From NCBI GenBank assembly GCA_003116995.1, contig BDSL01000160.1:82232-146231 (forward strand): DNA of 64,000 nt, written 5' to 3'. Below, piece by piece: positions 11,929 to 24,559 of this stretch (its first letter is position 1; every line of letters starts with the position of its first letter). This DNA comes from Yamagishiella unicocca (taxonomy: Eukaryota > Chlorophyta > Chlorophyceae > Chlamydomonadales > Volvocaceae). Made by a program: the position numbers and the translations under genes. The notes beneath the pieces were generated by a model. That model searched no databases and was not told the origin of the DNA. It saw only the letters and a program-made list of their open reading frames with translations.

Positions 11929-14509
11929 ATGGCGGGGTCACGCTTCCTCTTCGTGCTTCTGTGCCACTTGTTTGCTTTTGTCTGCGCGGGAGAGAATGCG
12001 AGACAGGACGCCTTTATAAATTACAGAGAAGGCAAGCACAACTCCCCAATGGATGTGGTCGATGGCAATTGGCTTGTCCGCAATTTTGGAGCCTTGAACG
12101 CATTTAGCTTGGCCAGCCCAAAGTGCTGAATCTGAAGAAGCTGATGTGTCCACCCTCTGCACATGTAGTCAGCATGAATCGTGAAGATTGGGACCCCGCC
12201 ACTGTCGCCGCTGTTGCGATGGTATCAACGTACGGCCAGGTGGGTTGTTAGGTCGCAAATCCGCATGCGAAGCGATAGACTACAACTGCAGCGTGCTTTA
12301 ACCTTCATGAAGCCGAAGGCCGAGGCGGAGACTCTGCGCCATTGCCCTTGCGGTCGACGGCAAGAGTGCTCCGCATGCCTCGCTGCCGTATGCCCATCGT
12401 CGCCGTCGCCTGCATACGCAAAGTCGACGAACCGGGCCCTCTCCGGTTCTGGGGGGTGGAGAGCAAGTCGCAGGGCGGACAGGGCATGTCAGGGGGTTAA
12501 TGGACGCCCAAACGCCGAGCCGCTCCCCGCACGGACCAGAGACCCGAGGAGGCCCTCCCGAGGGGCTCCGGATGCCAGCCCCGAAGGGCCGAGTGCTCAA
12601 TGGGTGCTCCAGGAGGGGTTGTCGCCTGTACGGCATACTCCTCTCCTTCCTCCCTGGAGGCTCGTTCTAAGCCTTGTCGGCCCCCCAGCAGCCCCGGGGG
12701 GAGATCTCCTCATCCGCCTCCACGCCCTGCACTCACTCCAAAGCCTCCCGGCCAAACGGCTGTCGCAACCGCATCTCACCACTTCCCCAAACCCCAACTC
12801 CCCCACTGCTACACCCCTTAGTCCCCCACCACTTCCCCAAACCCCAACTCCCCCGCTGCTGCCACGGCGCCGCAGGTCCGGCTGCGGCTGCACCGCGAGT
12901 GGGCGCCCAAGGCGTGCGAGGCCATTGCCAACATGGCGGCTGGGCCGCTGAGGGCCTGCCCGGGGTGTAGCTTCTACCGCAATGAGCCGGTGGCGGAGGT
13001 GGGGCTCTGGCTCGTGGGGTGGCGGAGGTGGGGTTCTCGTGGGGTGGCGAGGAGACCTGGTTACACGACATAGGAAACGGAGGCTTGGGGTGCGGGGCCC
13101 CTCTCCGCTCCTGGGTTGATGCAGCCCACATGCCTGGTTCCAGCATGCGCTCGCGGCAACCTGCCGGGGCTCGGGCGGGGTGCTGTGGAGGTGCCGGGTT
13201 GGAAGAGGGCAGGGACAGGTGGGTTGGGGCTTGTGAGGGGGCTTGGTCCGCTGGGGGGTACCGGCTGCCCCGGCTGCCAGAGCCCCACCCGCTGCGATGT
13301 CGGGCGGGCAGCACGGACGGGTTTACAACTCCAGAACGGTAATGGAGGCAAGCCAGTTTCCCGGCGTGCGTATAAACCGATCGAGTGCCCGCTGCATACG
13401 TTTCCCCCCAAACCGGCCCAAACAACCGTCAGAATTGGGGCGTCAACGGCTTCAATGGGCCGCCGTACGGACTGCTCCAGGGCGGGCTGCCCGGCATGGT
13501 GGCGAAGGTGGCGATGGAGAATGCCGGTCTGCGGCCCGTCATGTGAGTCCGTCTGCGGGCGCAACCAGCCCCGCGCGAGGGGATACCTGGCCACCAGCTT
13601 GTAGCACCGCGTAGCACTGCATAGCACCGCATAGCACCGGGACATAGCACCGCATAGCACCGCATAGCACCGCATAGCACCGCATAGCACCGCATAGCAC
13701 CGGGACACGATCCGGTTGGGGGCCTGAGAATAGGGTTCTTCCACCCATGGGGTATCGAGGCGGTCCAATACTGTCGTGGGATTCGCTACCGAGCCTCATC
13801 TGAGCCTTGGCATACTGCTACCGCCACAAATGGGCGGCGTACTGTATATGTGTCGCAAGCGGGAGGCAGGCAGCGGGCGGTGAACATAGCAGACTTACGC
13901 CTTCAGAGATCAGGTTCCAGGTATCTTACGAAACAGGAGCCGTATGACAACGTAGGAATTGTGCTGTCCGGAAACGACCGCCACAATTCGTGCCCCCCCG
14001 CCTGTGCGGCAGGCGCGGCATCGCCGCCTTCATCGCCGACACTGCCGACTTCTTCATTGGCACGGCGGACCATAAGGAGTGGGGCGGCGCCTTCACCGTG
14101 TTTGCAGAGGTGATGGTAGGTGATGGGCGGTGGTGGTGGGGATGGCGGTGAGTTGCTGGTGACGGCAGATTGCGTGGCGGGCGGCGACGAGCCGGAAGCG
14201 GGTGCAGCGGAAAGGGGTTTGCTGAAAGCTGGGACTGGGGATTGGGCAGATGCAAGGTAGGAACGGTACCCGGCCGACGACCGCCCCTTTCCCCCTCCTC
14301 CGCTTACCCGCCCCTGCCCCACCCAGGCGGAGGACATGGCCAACGTGGTGTCCCGTATGCCCCTGGCGCCCTACCGGAACAGCACCGACTCCAACAACAT
14401 CACCACCCGGTGGCTGCAGGAGCCGGTGCCTTTCAGGCTGGAGCCGCTGCGGCTGGAGGACTTGATGGCGGGGTCTGGGAGCGGGGGCGGGCGGGGGGAC
14501 GCGCTGTGA
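11929..14509 (+). CDS. secreted cyclophilin-like peptidyl-prolyl isomerase domain protein
   Basis: Exons 11929-12122, 12173-12239, 12876-12998, 13433-13542, 14013-14109 and 14327-14509 give 257 residues, all in phase. The N-terminus (MAGSRFLFVLLCHLFAFVCA) is a clear signal peptide, so the product should enter the secretory pathway. Residues ~80 onward follow a divergent cyclophilin fold seen in plants and algae: GQVRLRLHREWAPKACEAI, CPGCSFYRNEPV, NGPPYGLLQGGL, RGIAAFIADTADFFIG and HKEWGGAFTVFAEV. The arginine of FYR matches the catalytic Arg position of cyclophilins, but other active-site residues are not evident, so isomerase activity is doubtful. The first intron (12123-12172) is only 50 bp; if it is not used, translation could start at the ATG at 12174, losing the signal peptide. 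Confidence 0.75.
12784..12858. repeat. ~50-bp direct repeat before a splice acceptor
   Basis: The block ACTTCCCCAAACCCCAACTC and its CCCC-rich tail occur twice in a row at the end of intron 2 of the cyclophilin-like gene. Confidence 0.7.
13608..13706. repeat. 10-bp tandem repeat (ATAGCACCGC)n
   Basis: About nine copies, some interrupted by a short GGGAC insert, inside intron 4 of the cyclophilin-like gene. Confidence 0.9.
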
Positions 14510-14902
14510 CAGCACCGGGAGCAAAACACAACGGCACTTTTGAGCCGCCGCGGGCAGTCCACTCGCGACCCACGGTTCGTTACGCACCTATTACGTAATG
14601 CGGTTTCGCGTCTTAAGGATAGGACGTGCGCGGAAGGTCTTGCGCTGGGCTTCCCATGGCGCTACGTCGGGGTCGCTTTAGGTGATACATGCGAGTAGAG
14701 GCTCGAGGGGTGTATGTGGCCACTTGCAACGATTCCCGAAGCGGAAATGCGATCGTCATTGGAGGCCAGTCGTGACCAACCGCAACTCAGGGATGTGAAT
14801 TTATTTCGCACACGACAGCAGCCGCGGTGGTGTGTTAGCTGTAGGCGTGGGATGCGGATCCCTGAGGACAGCGCATCCTCCGCACCGGCTGCGTCCCAGC
14901 GG

Positions 14903-14933
<31 letters not shown>

Positions 14934-16565
14934 GGCGGTGCGCTCCCGTTTCCCTTGGACGAGGCCCTGAGCCGAGCGGACACGGTGATGCCGCGTGAAA
15001 CGGTGTCAGGTACGGGCAGTGTCTATGGCCGCGGCACGACCTGCCTAGCACAGGCGCAGACTCGACTATACGCTTGCTAGTTTTCCTTCCCTCCATCTCC
15101 TATGTCGTGTAATCAGGTCTTCACGCCTCCCCTCCCCTACTTCGGTCCGAGGGCTGCCTCGTCAGCCAGTCTCCCCGCTGGCCCCAACCGAGCACACCCG
15201 AGCGTCCACCAGTCGTCGCAGCTCCGAAACCACGCACCAGCCCGAACGCAGGCGGTGCTGCCTTCCAAATACCAGTCTTAGTCTCTCTACGGTATTTGGA
15301 CGGCTATCTAGCACAGCGGCGCAGGTACACAGCGACGTCGTGTGACGCCATGCTGGCGCCGGTTGGCAGTTACACCGGTACAGTGGGGTCCAACAGCTCA
15401 GAAACAACACCTTTAGCCTGCAGTGTCACAACGCTCGCGGTTTCAGTTCCTTGACGACAAGCAATTCGCGAGGCAGGCATTCCCTTGCGCGTTTGTCCAT
15501 GCGTTCGTACGGGTAGTATGTCACCGTCACGAGCAACCGCCTCGCAGCGAGTTCCGGCTCCGAGGCCGCAGCTGCACTACTTCCGAGATCTCACGTAAGT
15601 GCCTACCAACGTCCTTAAAACCCAAGTCGTACCCAAGTACGGCAGCCCCCAGGGCCACCATCACGCCCAACTTAGTTCAACTGCAGCAGCCCTGAGTATC
15701 ACACTATCACTATCAGGCACCAGTTCACTACACGCCTAACAATTCTGGAAAGCTCATCGAGTGGATCGCACGCCGGCAATACGGTGCCGAAGTGTCACAT
15801 CGGGATATGCCGTTCGGTCTCTCCCGACCACGTGCCCATTCGTGTCCGTTTCGTGCCGCACGCCCTGCCGAGGCCGCCGCCGTCGTTGTCGTCATCGGCG
15901 GGGGCTTCTCGCAGCCTCACACAAGCCTAGTTTCGGTACGGCGGAGGAAAAGAACGGTACGGCACATCACCGCCTCCTGAAAATGCCGTACGCCTGCAGG
16001 CTCGGCCGCCAGTGGGGCACGGAGAACACGACCGCGCTATCTGCCTCCTTATCCCCTGCACCTAGTTCCACGAATGTCCAATAAACTTGGGTACCCTCCT
16101 GAGCGAACGGGAGCACGTGTCATGTAGCAGTCCCCACGCCTCACTAACTAAAAGGCCCCGTCGGCGTCTGCGGCGCTGGCACACGGCGTCTGCGCCGCTG
16201 GCACCGTGGTCAGCCGCTCCTCCAGCGGGCTTGAGGTGAGGTGGATACCGGGCACGACCCCGCCGGGCTGTGCGCCGCGTCTACGGGCTGGGGCGGAGCG
16301 CACACACGCCGCCTGCGCAGCACCATGGCCGCACCAGCTGCGGAGCTGTGCACGTGATGCACGCCACGCGACAACGCATGACGTCACAACACGCCACGTC
16401 ACAACACATGACGTCACAACGCATGACGTCACAACGCATGACGTCATAACACATGACGTCACGGCAGGCAACACGGCGGAGGAGCACGAGTGCGCTCCGC
16501 CGTGCTCACGCCGCTTGCGCAGCACGGCCCCACCGGTCGCGACCCCACCGGGCGCCGAGTCACGC
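14510..16565. other. convergent intergenic region, repeats only
   Basis: Lies between the stop of the cyclophilin-like gene and the stop of the first sulfotransferase gene. Contents: a (GGC)n tract near 14898-14940, a TGTAA at 15108-15112 (possible poly(A) signal of the cyclophilin-like gene), a small inverted repeat (CCAAATACC at 15264, GGTATTTGG at 15291), and the TGACGTCA array listed separately. No coding region recognised. Confidence 0.6.
16371..16462. repeat. 15-bp array of TGACGTCA palindromes
   Basis: TGACGTCA occurs at 16379, 16409, 16424, 16439 and 16454, with a degenerate unit at 16394: an exact 15-bp period. The linker is CAACGCA. Shorter relatives occur at 52755-52812 and 63906-63950. 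Confidence 0.95.
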
Positions 16566-19500
16566 CTAGGCCTTGGGCGGGTCGCGCCAGAGCCACCTGC
16601 GCAAGCGGGTGGGTGGTGGCGGGCAGATCGCAGTCGCGGAGGTGGCTGCAGGTGAGTACTGGGTTATGGGGAGTGGCCATGATAGGCAGGTAGGTAGGAT
16701 GTGGGAAGTGGGAGTGGTCATGGAAGATAGGTAGGTCTTTGGGTTGCAGAGTTCGGGCGCAGAGACGTGCGCATGGGTGCAGTGCACGCCGGCCGACACG
16801 CGGTAGGTTGTGGGCATGGCGAGAGAGCCGCTGCTCCTGCTGCTGCCGCTGCTCCTGCTGCTGCTGCTCCTGCTGCTGCTCCTGCTCCTGCTGCTCCTGC
16901 TGCTGCTACTCCTACTGCTATTGCTATTGCTGTTGCTCCTGCTGCTACTGCTGCTGCTGCTCCTGCTGCTCCTGCTGCTGCTACTCCTACTGCTATTGCT
17001 ATTGCTGTTGCTACTGCTGCTACTGCTGCTGCTGCTGCTGCTGTGTGGGGCCTGGGTCGCAGACGGCAGGCCGCAGTGCACAGACTGGGCAGCCGCAGGG
17101 ACACCAACAGCATGCCCGCAGGGGCGGGCCACCGCACCGACGGCACTGCGTACCGGTACTAGGTACCCGGTACCGCTCGTTAAGAACGACTTAGCGAACC
17201 CCCTCCCCCCTTCCAGGGGCCGTACCTGTCGTCAGATAGGATCTCAGCCAGGCGCTCGTTGTAGGGGCGGTAGAAGTCCTGCGCCAGGCGCAGTAAAGAG
17301 CGAAAGGGGAGCCCCTTGGTGTGTCGGATGTCGCGACAACGAGGCCTCTAACCAGAAGGGACGGCACCCACCCACCGGACATGACGGTCGACGAGGCGCA
17401 AAGGTTCAGAAGCTTCGCTACGATAAGCATACACCAGTTAGTTGCTACTAACAGAGCCACTGTGTATCTATGTTAGCGGCGGCAGGCGATGGCGGCAGGT
17501 GGCAGGAGGGGGCAGCGTCATAACGGCCGGGGCAGCCGCGCCGTACCTCCAGCATGGCACGCGTCTTCGGCAGCATGCGGTCGTACTTGTTCTTGTTGCG
17601 GGTCTCCATGCCCATGATCTGCGCGAGGGCGCCGCCAGGGGGGGATGGGGGGGGTGAGTGAATGAGGTGGGTTGAGGTGTGATGAAGTGGGATGAGACGG
17701 CACAGCAGCCCCCCCTCCCTCTCGCCACCCCCCCTGAAACGGTTTTTATACACCCCCCCTGAAGCCAGCCGCTTGGGAAACGGATACGTGATCGCAGGAA
17801 GCCGGCGACAAGCCAGCCACAGACGACGCGATGGGTGCACACGCGAGCGCTCCCTCACCGTCGTCCACTCAGTGTCGGTGGGCTGCCTCATGTCCAGGAA
17901 CTTGAGCACCGCCTCCATGTGCTCGCGCCCCGTCTTGCTGTAGTCCTCGTTGCGGAGGAAGAGGATCTGGTCACGGGGCCAGTGGGTGAGCCAGTCCTGC
18001 GCGGGAAGGGGGTTCACGACAAGGCGGGCGGGGGGCCCAAGGAGGTCTGGTGGGTACGACACACGCCGCAGCTTCGTAACTGCTCCGTCGTACGCCGTGA
18101 AGTCACCACACTGGGACGAGCGCGTCTTAGGCCCCTATTACCCTGTCCCACAAGGATTCCAGACTCCAGCCCTGCACAGCCGCCACCCGGCTGCCGTACT
18201 ACAGCTGGGTCGCCCACCCCACGCTGCCGTACCATGATGAACTCCGAGTACATGCCCTTGATGAGCTGCTGCGGGTGATAGCGGCGCACACACTGCTTCT
18301 GTCCGGAATTCGATATGCACGCGTCCCACTCAGCAATATCCTGCCAGGGGGGGAGGGGAGGGGAGGGGAGGGGCGCGCAGGAAGGGGGGGTGGTTGCGGG
18401 GGCGGGGGAGGAGGGAGAAGGAACGGAAAACCGAGTTGGGAGAGAGGTGTGATGCGAGAGGGGGCGAGGAAAGAGATGGTTGAGGTGGTTGAGAGGTGGT
18501 TGAGAGGCGGTTGAGGGGATCGAGGTGCATAATTTAACACCGAGACCAGCCGTGCGCCAAAGGGGCAGGGCCGCAGGTCGCCTCCCCGTGCGCCCCCTTC
18601 CGGGCGCTGCACGCATGCCCTGCCGGCAGTGCCCCGCAGCCGCCCCACCTTCTCAGCGGCCTGGTGGAAGTCCTCCGGTGTCGGCGTCGGCTGGTCCTTG
18701 AGCCACCACCTGCGAGCCACCCACCCCAGAGGCACCCAGTGATGCAGTATGAGTGGGCGCAGGCGATGCGGACGAGGAGGTCTAGCGCCACGTCAGCTGC
18801 ACTTGCGCACCAACACGGCCCTGATACCGTATCGTTGTTCTGCCATGCTTGATGTTAGAGAGTCAGAGGCGACAAACCACTGAAACCAGGCGGTTTCGGA
18901 GCTGTCGCAGTGTCAGGGCGCTACCAGAGGTAGGAAAGGGCCGCGATGGAGTGCTACACGGACGGACGCGCCCGCGCCTACCTGTAGTAGTAGAAGGCTG
19001 AGTAGTATCTGTCGACCGGGTTTCGGAAGATGACGATGTTGCGCAGGAAGGGGCTGGCCTCCCGCAGCAGCTCGGGCATGGTGACGGTGGTGTTGCGATC
19101 CATGGAGGGGCCGCTGCGCGCGGAGGGGGAAGATTCGGGTAGTTGTGGAAATTGGGAGAGGAAATCGGGGGGGCGAAACCCGACTTTCCAAGATAACTAA
19201 CTGGAGATAGGGGTGTCTGGGGGTGAGGAGCGCGAGTGGTTGGTAGTTGGTAGTTGGGAGGAAGCAACGAACGCCATGGTTGAGTGCTGTCGCGATGCAG
19301 GGTTGGGATAACAACATGTCGCCGGGCAGAGGCTCTCCTGACGCACAGCCTTCGGCCCCTGACTTGCCCCCCCCTTCCATTCCATCGGTGTCCGGCGACC
19401 ATGCGCCAACCATCCTGTCCCGTCGCGTATAACGGTTTTTACCACCATCCCCCGTTCCGGCACCCACCGCAGGTACACCCCCGCCGCCGAGGTGAAGGTG

Positions 19501-22500
19501 TTGGAGGAGGCCTCGCCCGTGATACCCTGGGAGTGGCAGGAGGGGGGAGGGCGAGGGGGGGGGGTTTGAGAGGAAACCCGTGTGGGAGGGGGAGATGGCG
19601 GCGAGGGGAGAGGGCTGGGGAGGGAAGGGAGGTAGGGTTATTGCTCCGTACACCCAGCAAGCACCGCTCCGGCACAACGGTCCTAGCGACGCCTCGATGC
19701 GCAGCGCGTAGTCATGCGTGTGGGATTCTAAGCAATACCGTCGCACACCCCGTACATCGTAGTACGGAAGCCAGTGGGCTTCTCCGGAAATAACCCTACA
19801 AACCCTGAGCAACGCCAGCTGCAAGAAGGACTTCCACCGGCTGCCCCGCACCAACGACTCCCTCGCAAACCCCACCGGGTGACTGAGTGCACCCCTGCAC
19901 CCCTTCACCCCGCACCCCTTCACCCCTGCACCCCCGCACCTCAGGGTTTTGCATGATCCTGGCAGCCGCGTCCGCAAACAGCTCCACGTAGCCGTCGAAG
20001 TCGCCGTTGGGCGGGGCGGTGCAGGCGCCCTTGGGCGGGTAGGGGCACTCGTCCCACCAGTGGGGGCCCTGGGGGGTGCATGGCGGTAGGAGAGAGCGGG
20101 GGGCCAGAGGGGGGGCGCCAAAGGAGGATATGAGAGGAGACCCGTGGGTCGGCAGGAGGGGTCAGCGCAAGGGTGCAGGGGATGGTGGAGTGAGGCATAT
20201 GGTGTCCCGACGTACGCAGCTGTCCCGATCATTCCCCGACCGCCAATGTGCTCCACGAGCAGCTCGAGTAGAGGCCGCACCCCACCTTGTTCCGTCCCTC
20301 AAACATCTGCGGGTGCTTGGACAGGCGGTGGTAGAGGTCGGTGGTGCCGCACTTGGAGACACCCAGGATGTGGAAGTAAGGGATGCAGCGGAGGTGGTTG
20401 TCCTTTATCCTGTGGCGGGGCGGGGGGAAGGCAGGGGGCAGGACTTGAACCGGGATTTCAATTGTAACAAACCAAACTGTGTACAAAGCATTGCGCGTTT
20501 TGGAATGCCCTCGACGACGACCGTGACTTTGATTGCGCAAAAGGGTGCCCGGCCTTAACAAGACTGTCGAATGCGTTGTCAAATGCCGCATGCCGCTGCT
20601 GGCATCCCCCCCACGCCGAAGCGCTGAGCCCTCATCCCCACTCCCATCCCCACTCCCTCTCCCAGTTCCACTCCCACCAGCAGGGGTTCCTGAAGTGCAT
20701 GCTGAACGCATGCGGCAGCACCTCGAAAACGTCGGGCGCCTCGGCCTGCGGGGGCGTGGTGGTGGTGGCGGGGGCGGTGGTGGCAGTGGTGGTTGCGGTG
20801 GTGGTGGCGGGGGCGGTGGTGGCAGTGGTGGTGGCGGTGGTGGTGGCGGGGGCGATGGTGGTCGCGGTGGTGGCGGGGGCGGGGGGCGGAGGGGAAGGAC
20901 CTGCTCCCTCCCTGGACTGCTCCCCGCCCACCGCCCACTGCCATACTTCACCCGAGCCCACCGCCGCCCAGCCCCACCAGCCCGGTGCTTGTGTTTGTTT
21001 ACCGCCAAGCCAGAATTTACTCCCTCCACGGAAAACAAAGTGTCCCAACGGCGGTTCGTATGCGGGTGTGCGTTTCCCCTCCTACTGTCATACCTGGATG
21101 AGGCTGAAGCGCTCGGACCGGCGGTAGCGGGGGGCGTACGCTGAGGCGTTGTATCGCGGCGTGTGCAGCTGAGACGCCAGGTAGCGGGTGTGGTAGTCGG
21201 GCGCCGAGGTGTCGGTGTAGGGCAGCGCGGGCGCAACGGCCGCGGCCGTGTCGGCATGGGCGCCCGTGTCGGCTGTGGCTGTGGCTGTGGCGGCGGTGGT
21301 GGTGGTGGTGGTGGTGGCCGCGGCAGTGGCAGTGGCGGCGGCGGCGGTGGTGGTCGGGGCGGTGGCAGTGGTGGTGGCTGTGATGGTGGTGGTGCGCGCG
21401 CTGTGAGACTCGCCCAGGCTCCTAGCAGCCACCTCCCAGCTGCCCCCCTTGTTGGCCGCGATCGCCAGCGCGTGCTGGAAGCCCGCCACCATCGCCTGCA
21501 CCTGCCAGCCGCCACCCGCAATGGGCCCCATGGCCTTGGCGGGTTGCATCACGTCGCCACGGTCGCCGTCTGGCTTCAGCTTCTGCAGCGGGAGGTTCGA
21601 GGGAGACCCGTGGATGCGCAGCGGGAGGTGCAGCGGGAGGTGCAGCGGCGGCGGCAGCAGTGGTGCCGCAGGGGGATGCATCGTCTTAATACTGCGCTGC
21701 GCCGTCTTAATGCTGACGGTGTTGAGAGGCTGGCGGCCAGCAGCGGCAGGCAGCCAGCGCACAAGGCAGCCGCGGCACTAACGAGCACTGAGGTTCGCAG
21801 GAAACGTGTCCTACGCGGAAGACGCCAAAGAGAGCAGAAGACGTATCGTACGTGTACTATGGTTTCGGAGCCAGGACTTGATCCGATCCTGGCGACCTGG
21901 GGCAACCCCAGGCAACACCACAGCAGCGACTAGTGCGCTCTCCGAACCATGCCCCCCCTCCCTCCCCTCCCTCCCCTCCCTCCCCTCCCTCCCTCCCCTC
22001 CCTCCCCTCCCTCCCCTCCCTCCCTCCCCTCACCCTGGACACACACCTGCACCGGGTTGTACTTGCCCACGCCCGTGCACAGGTAGTCATTGCTGCCCCA
22101 GCCGTACAAGGTGGTTTCGGAGGCGGCTCCGCTGTGGTACTCGCCCGCCGAGACGTAGCGGATGTTGTCGCCTTGCAGCTCGCCCTGAAGGGTTGCAGGC
22201 AGTTGGACGCGCCAGAGGGAAGTTCACGGGGCTATCAGTCCGGGCAGCTTACCTGAGAGCTAAACCTTCCGCCTCCGCCTTCGCCTCGGCCTGCCATCCG
22301 CCCCGCCCCTTCCCCCACCTGCCGCCCCACGGGCTTTCTTCACAAATCCCCCCACCTGCGCCTGCCCTGGCTCGGTGGTGCTGCCCCCTCGGCCCAACAG
22401 CAGCTCCCGGCCGCCCCACGTGAAGACCTTCCCGTCCGCAGTGGACACCACCGCGTGTTCCCGACCAGCGGCAACAGCCTCGACCTGCCGCGGAGGGGGA

Positions 22501-24528
22501 TATCAGCGGGGCGGCAAGATGTGGCGTGGCGTTGCGGAGGCAGAAAGTCGAGGAAGATGGGGAAGAGAGGCGGGGCTGGCTCCAGGGGGGGAATATCTGC
22601 TGATGACAGACAGCAGCCCCGGCCAAGGAACGTCGCCGCCCAGCCCACCATGAGGCGCTCTGAGACCAGGTGTGTCTCATAACCTCCACACCAACCCTAG
22701 ATGCTCCAGGTGGCAGACCTCCAGGTGTCCAGATGCGCCCAGGCCCCAGCCGGCGCGGCTTCATTCCCTCCGTCCCTTAGCCCACTTGCGCATGCACTTG
22801 CTCCGGCTCGTCACCTGCTTCCGTGAACCACTCACCGCTCACCGCTCACCGCTCCTGCCTGGTGGGCCCTACGCACGCCATCCAAACCCTGCTTCTCAAA
22901 CCCCCTGCGCGGCCGCGCCTATTGCCAATCCGCGCCCGGCCGTTGGCCAGACGCGCAACCACCAAGGCCCCCCCCCATGCAACAATTACCCGGACCTGAA
23001 GGAGGCCGGCCGCGACGAGCCCGCCCCAACCAGGTCGCCATCGCCCCGCCGTACCCTCTGCCTGGGGCCTTATGACCGGGAAGATGCTGCCGCATCCCGC
23101 CACTCACTTTTTGCCCCACCAGTGCTCCGCCCACTTTGCCCGGCAGCAGCGGGTCTCCCTTCCGCCCCAGCTCGCCCGCGTCGTTCGGAGCTCGCCCGCT
23201 CGACAGCGTGCCCGCATAGCCGTCATCCTGGGGAGGGGGGGCGGAGGGGGAAGAGGGTGAGGGGGGTTTGCGGCAGAGGGGTAGAGACGAAACCCCAGAA
23301 GGGGCTAGGTTGTGTGGGAGCGGGGGGTGGGAGCGGCGATGTTAGGCACATAGCACGAACCATGGGTCCATGAACCCACAGCTGTAAAGAGCAAAAACGA
23401 AAACAGCAGAGGCTGTGGTAACCCGAGTTGCGCCTGCGGCACGATGTGTCTGCTTGCCGACCCACGGGTCAGGCAGCTCCTCCACAACCCGCACCCCCAC
23501 CCCACCTGCGAGCTGCAAGTGTACACTTCGCCATCCGACGTGGCGGCCAGCCAGAACACGTAGCCGGCGTCGAACGCCACCACCTTCTTCCCTGGAGCCG
23601 GGGCGGCGATTGGCGAGCAAGACAGGGGGCCGGATGACATCTCCGGCTGCCACGAAGTGGATGGGTGGGTGGTGGGTTTTGAGGAAGACCCGCGGATGCG
23701 AGAAACCCTAAAACCCTAAAACCTTTAGGACAGACGCTTTGGGTGGGTGGGTGAGTGCTAGGGAACGGGTGATGCGATCTGCAGCGCACCGTACGTTTTT
23801 CGCGCGGGTGCCGCCCGCCACGTCCGCTCCGTAACCTCCCGTTCCTTGCACACATACACACACACATCATTCAGCACCTCGCAGCACCACACCGCATCCA
23901 ACAGCATCACACCGCACGGCCGCTGTACTGCACGCTGCTCGCGCACTTATACCACATCTCCGCGTTTATCCTCATTTCTTTTACTAACAATGCATTACTA
24001 AACAACACTTCCGTAGCAGCGGCGCGTTCACGTGTGTCCCTGCCTTTTCATTCGCCCCGCATGTCTCTCTCGCCCTTCAACCTAACGCTAACGTTCTGCT
24101 GCCTCGCCTGGTCCTTCTTCCTCTCCTTCCCAGGTCAGTTTCCTCTCATTTGGCATGGGCTGGGATTCCTGTGCCGGGCACTCTGTCTGTTACTGGCATT
24201 GCACGCGAAGTTGTTACCCATACCCCTGCCTTGCGCACTAGGATAGGTCACTAGGTACTTAGGCTCAGTAGTTGTAGGAGCTTCGCGTCACGCCTACGCC
24301 GCAGCAGCGCGGCGTCGGTTGTTAGGGTCGCGACTGGAGCTCAGCCGCACGCCACCGTCCTTCTGGCTATCGGAGCGCTGCGCGGACGCCGTCTACATAA
24401 TCGGAATTAGGGCTTCTCGTGGACACACTCTGGGCTTCTTTCGGTAACTATTGGCGCCTCGCCCTGCCTCCGGATTCCTTGGTCTCTTCGCGCTCAGTCT
24501 CCTTCGCGGCTCAACACAGCATCTATAA

Positions 24529-24559
<31 letters not shown>

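Noticed and set aside
16371..16462. CRISPR-like array (regular 15-bp repeats)
   Set aside because: The repeats are too short, there are no unique spacers, and the genome is eukaryotic; it is a palindromic minisatellite.
16739..17451. Poly-Leu, poly-Ala and poly-Ser proteins over the CTG tract
   Set aside because: The tract lies in the last intron of a well-supported minus-strand gene and reads open in several frames only because it is a triplet repeat.
21163..21933. Plus-strand Gly-rich 256-codon frame
   Set aside because: Antisense shadow of sulfotransferase copy 1 exon 10, whose minus-strand reading has family motifs and matches copy 2.
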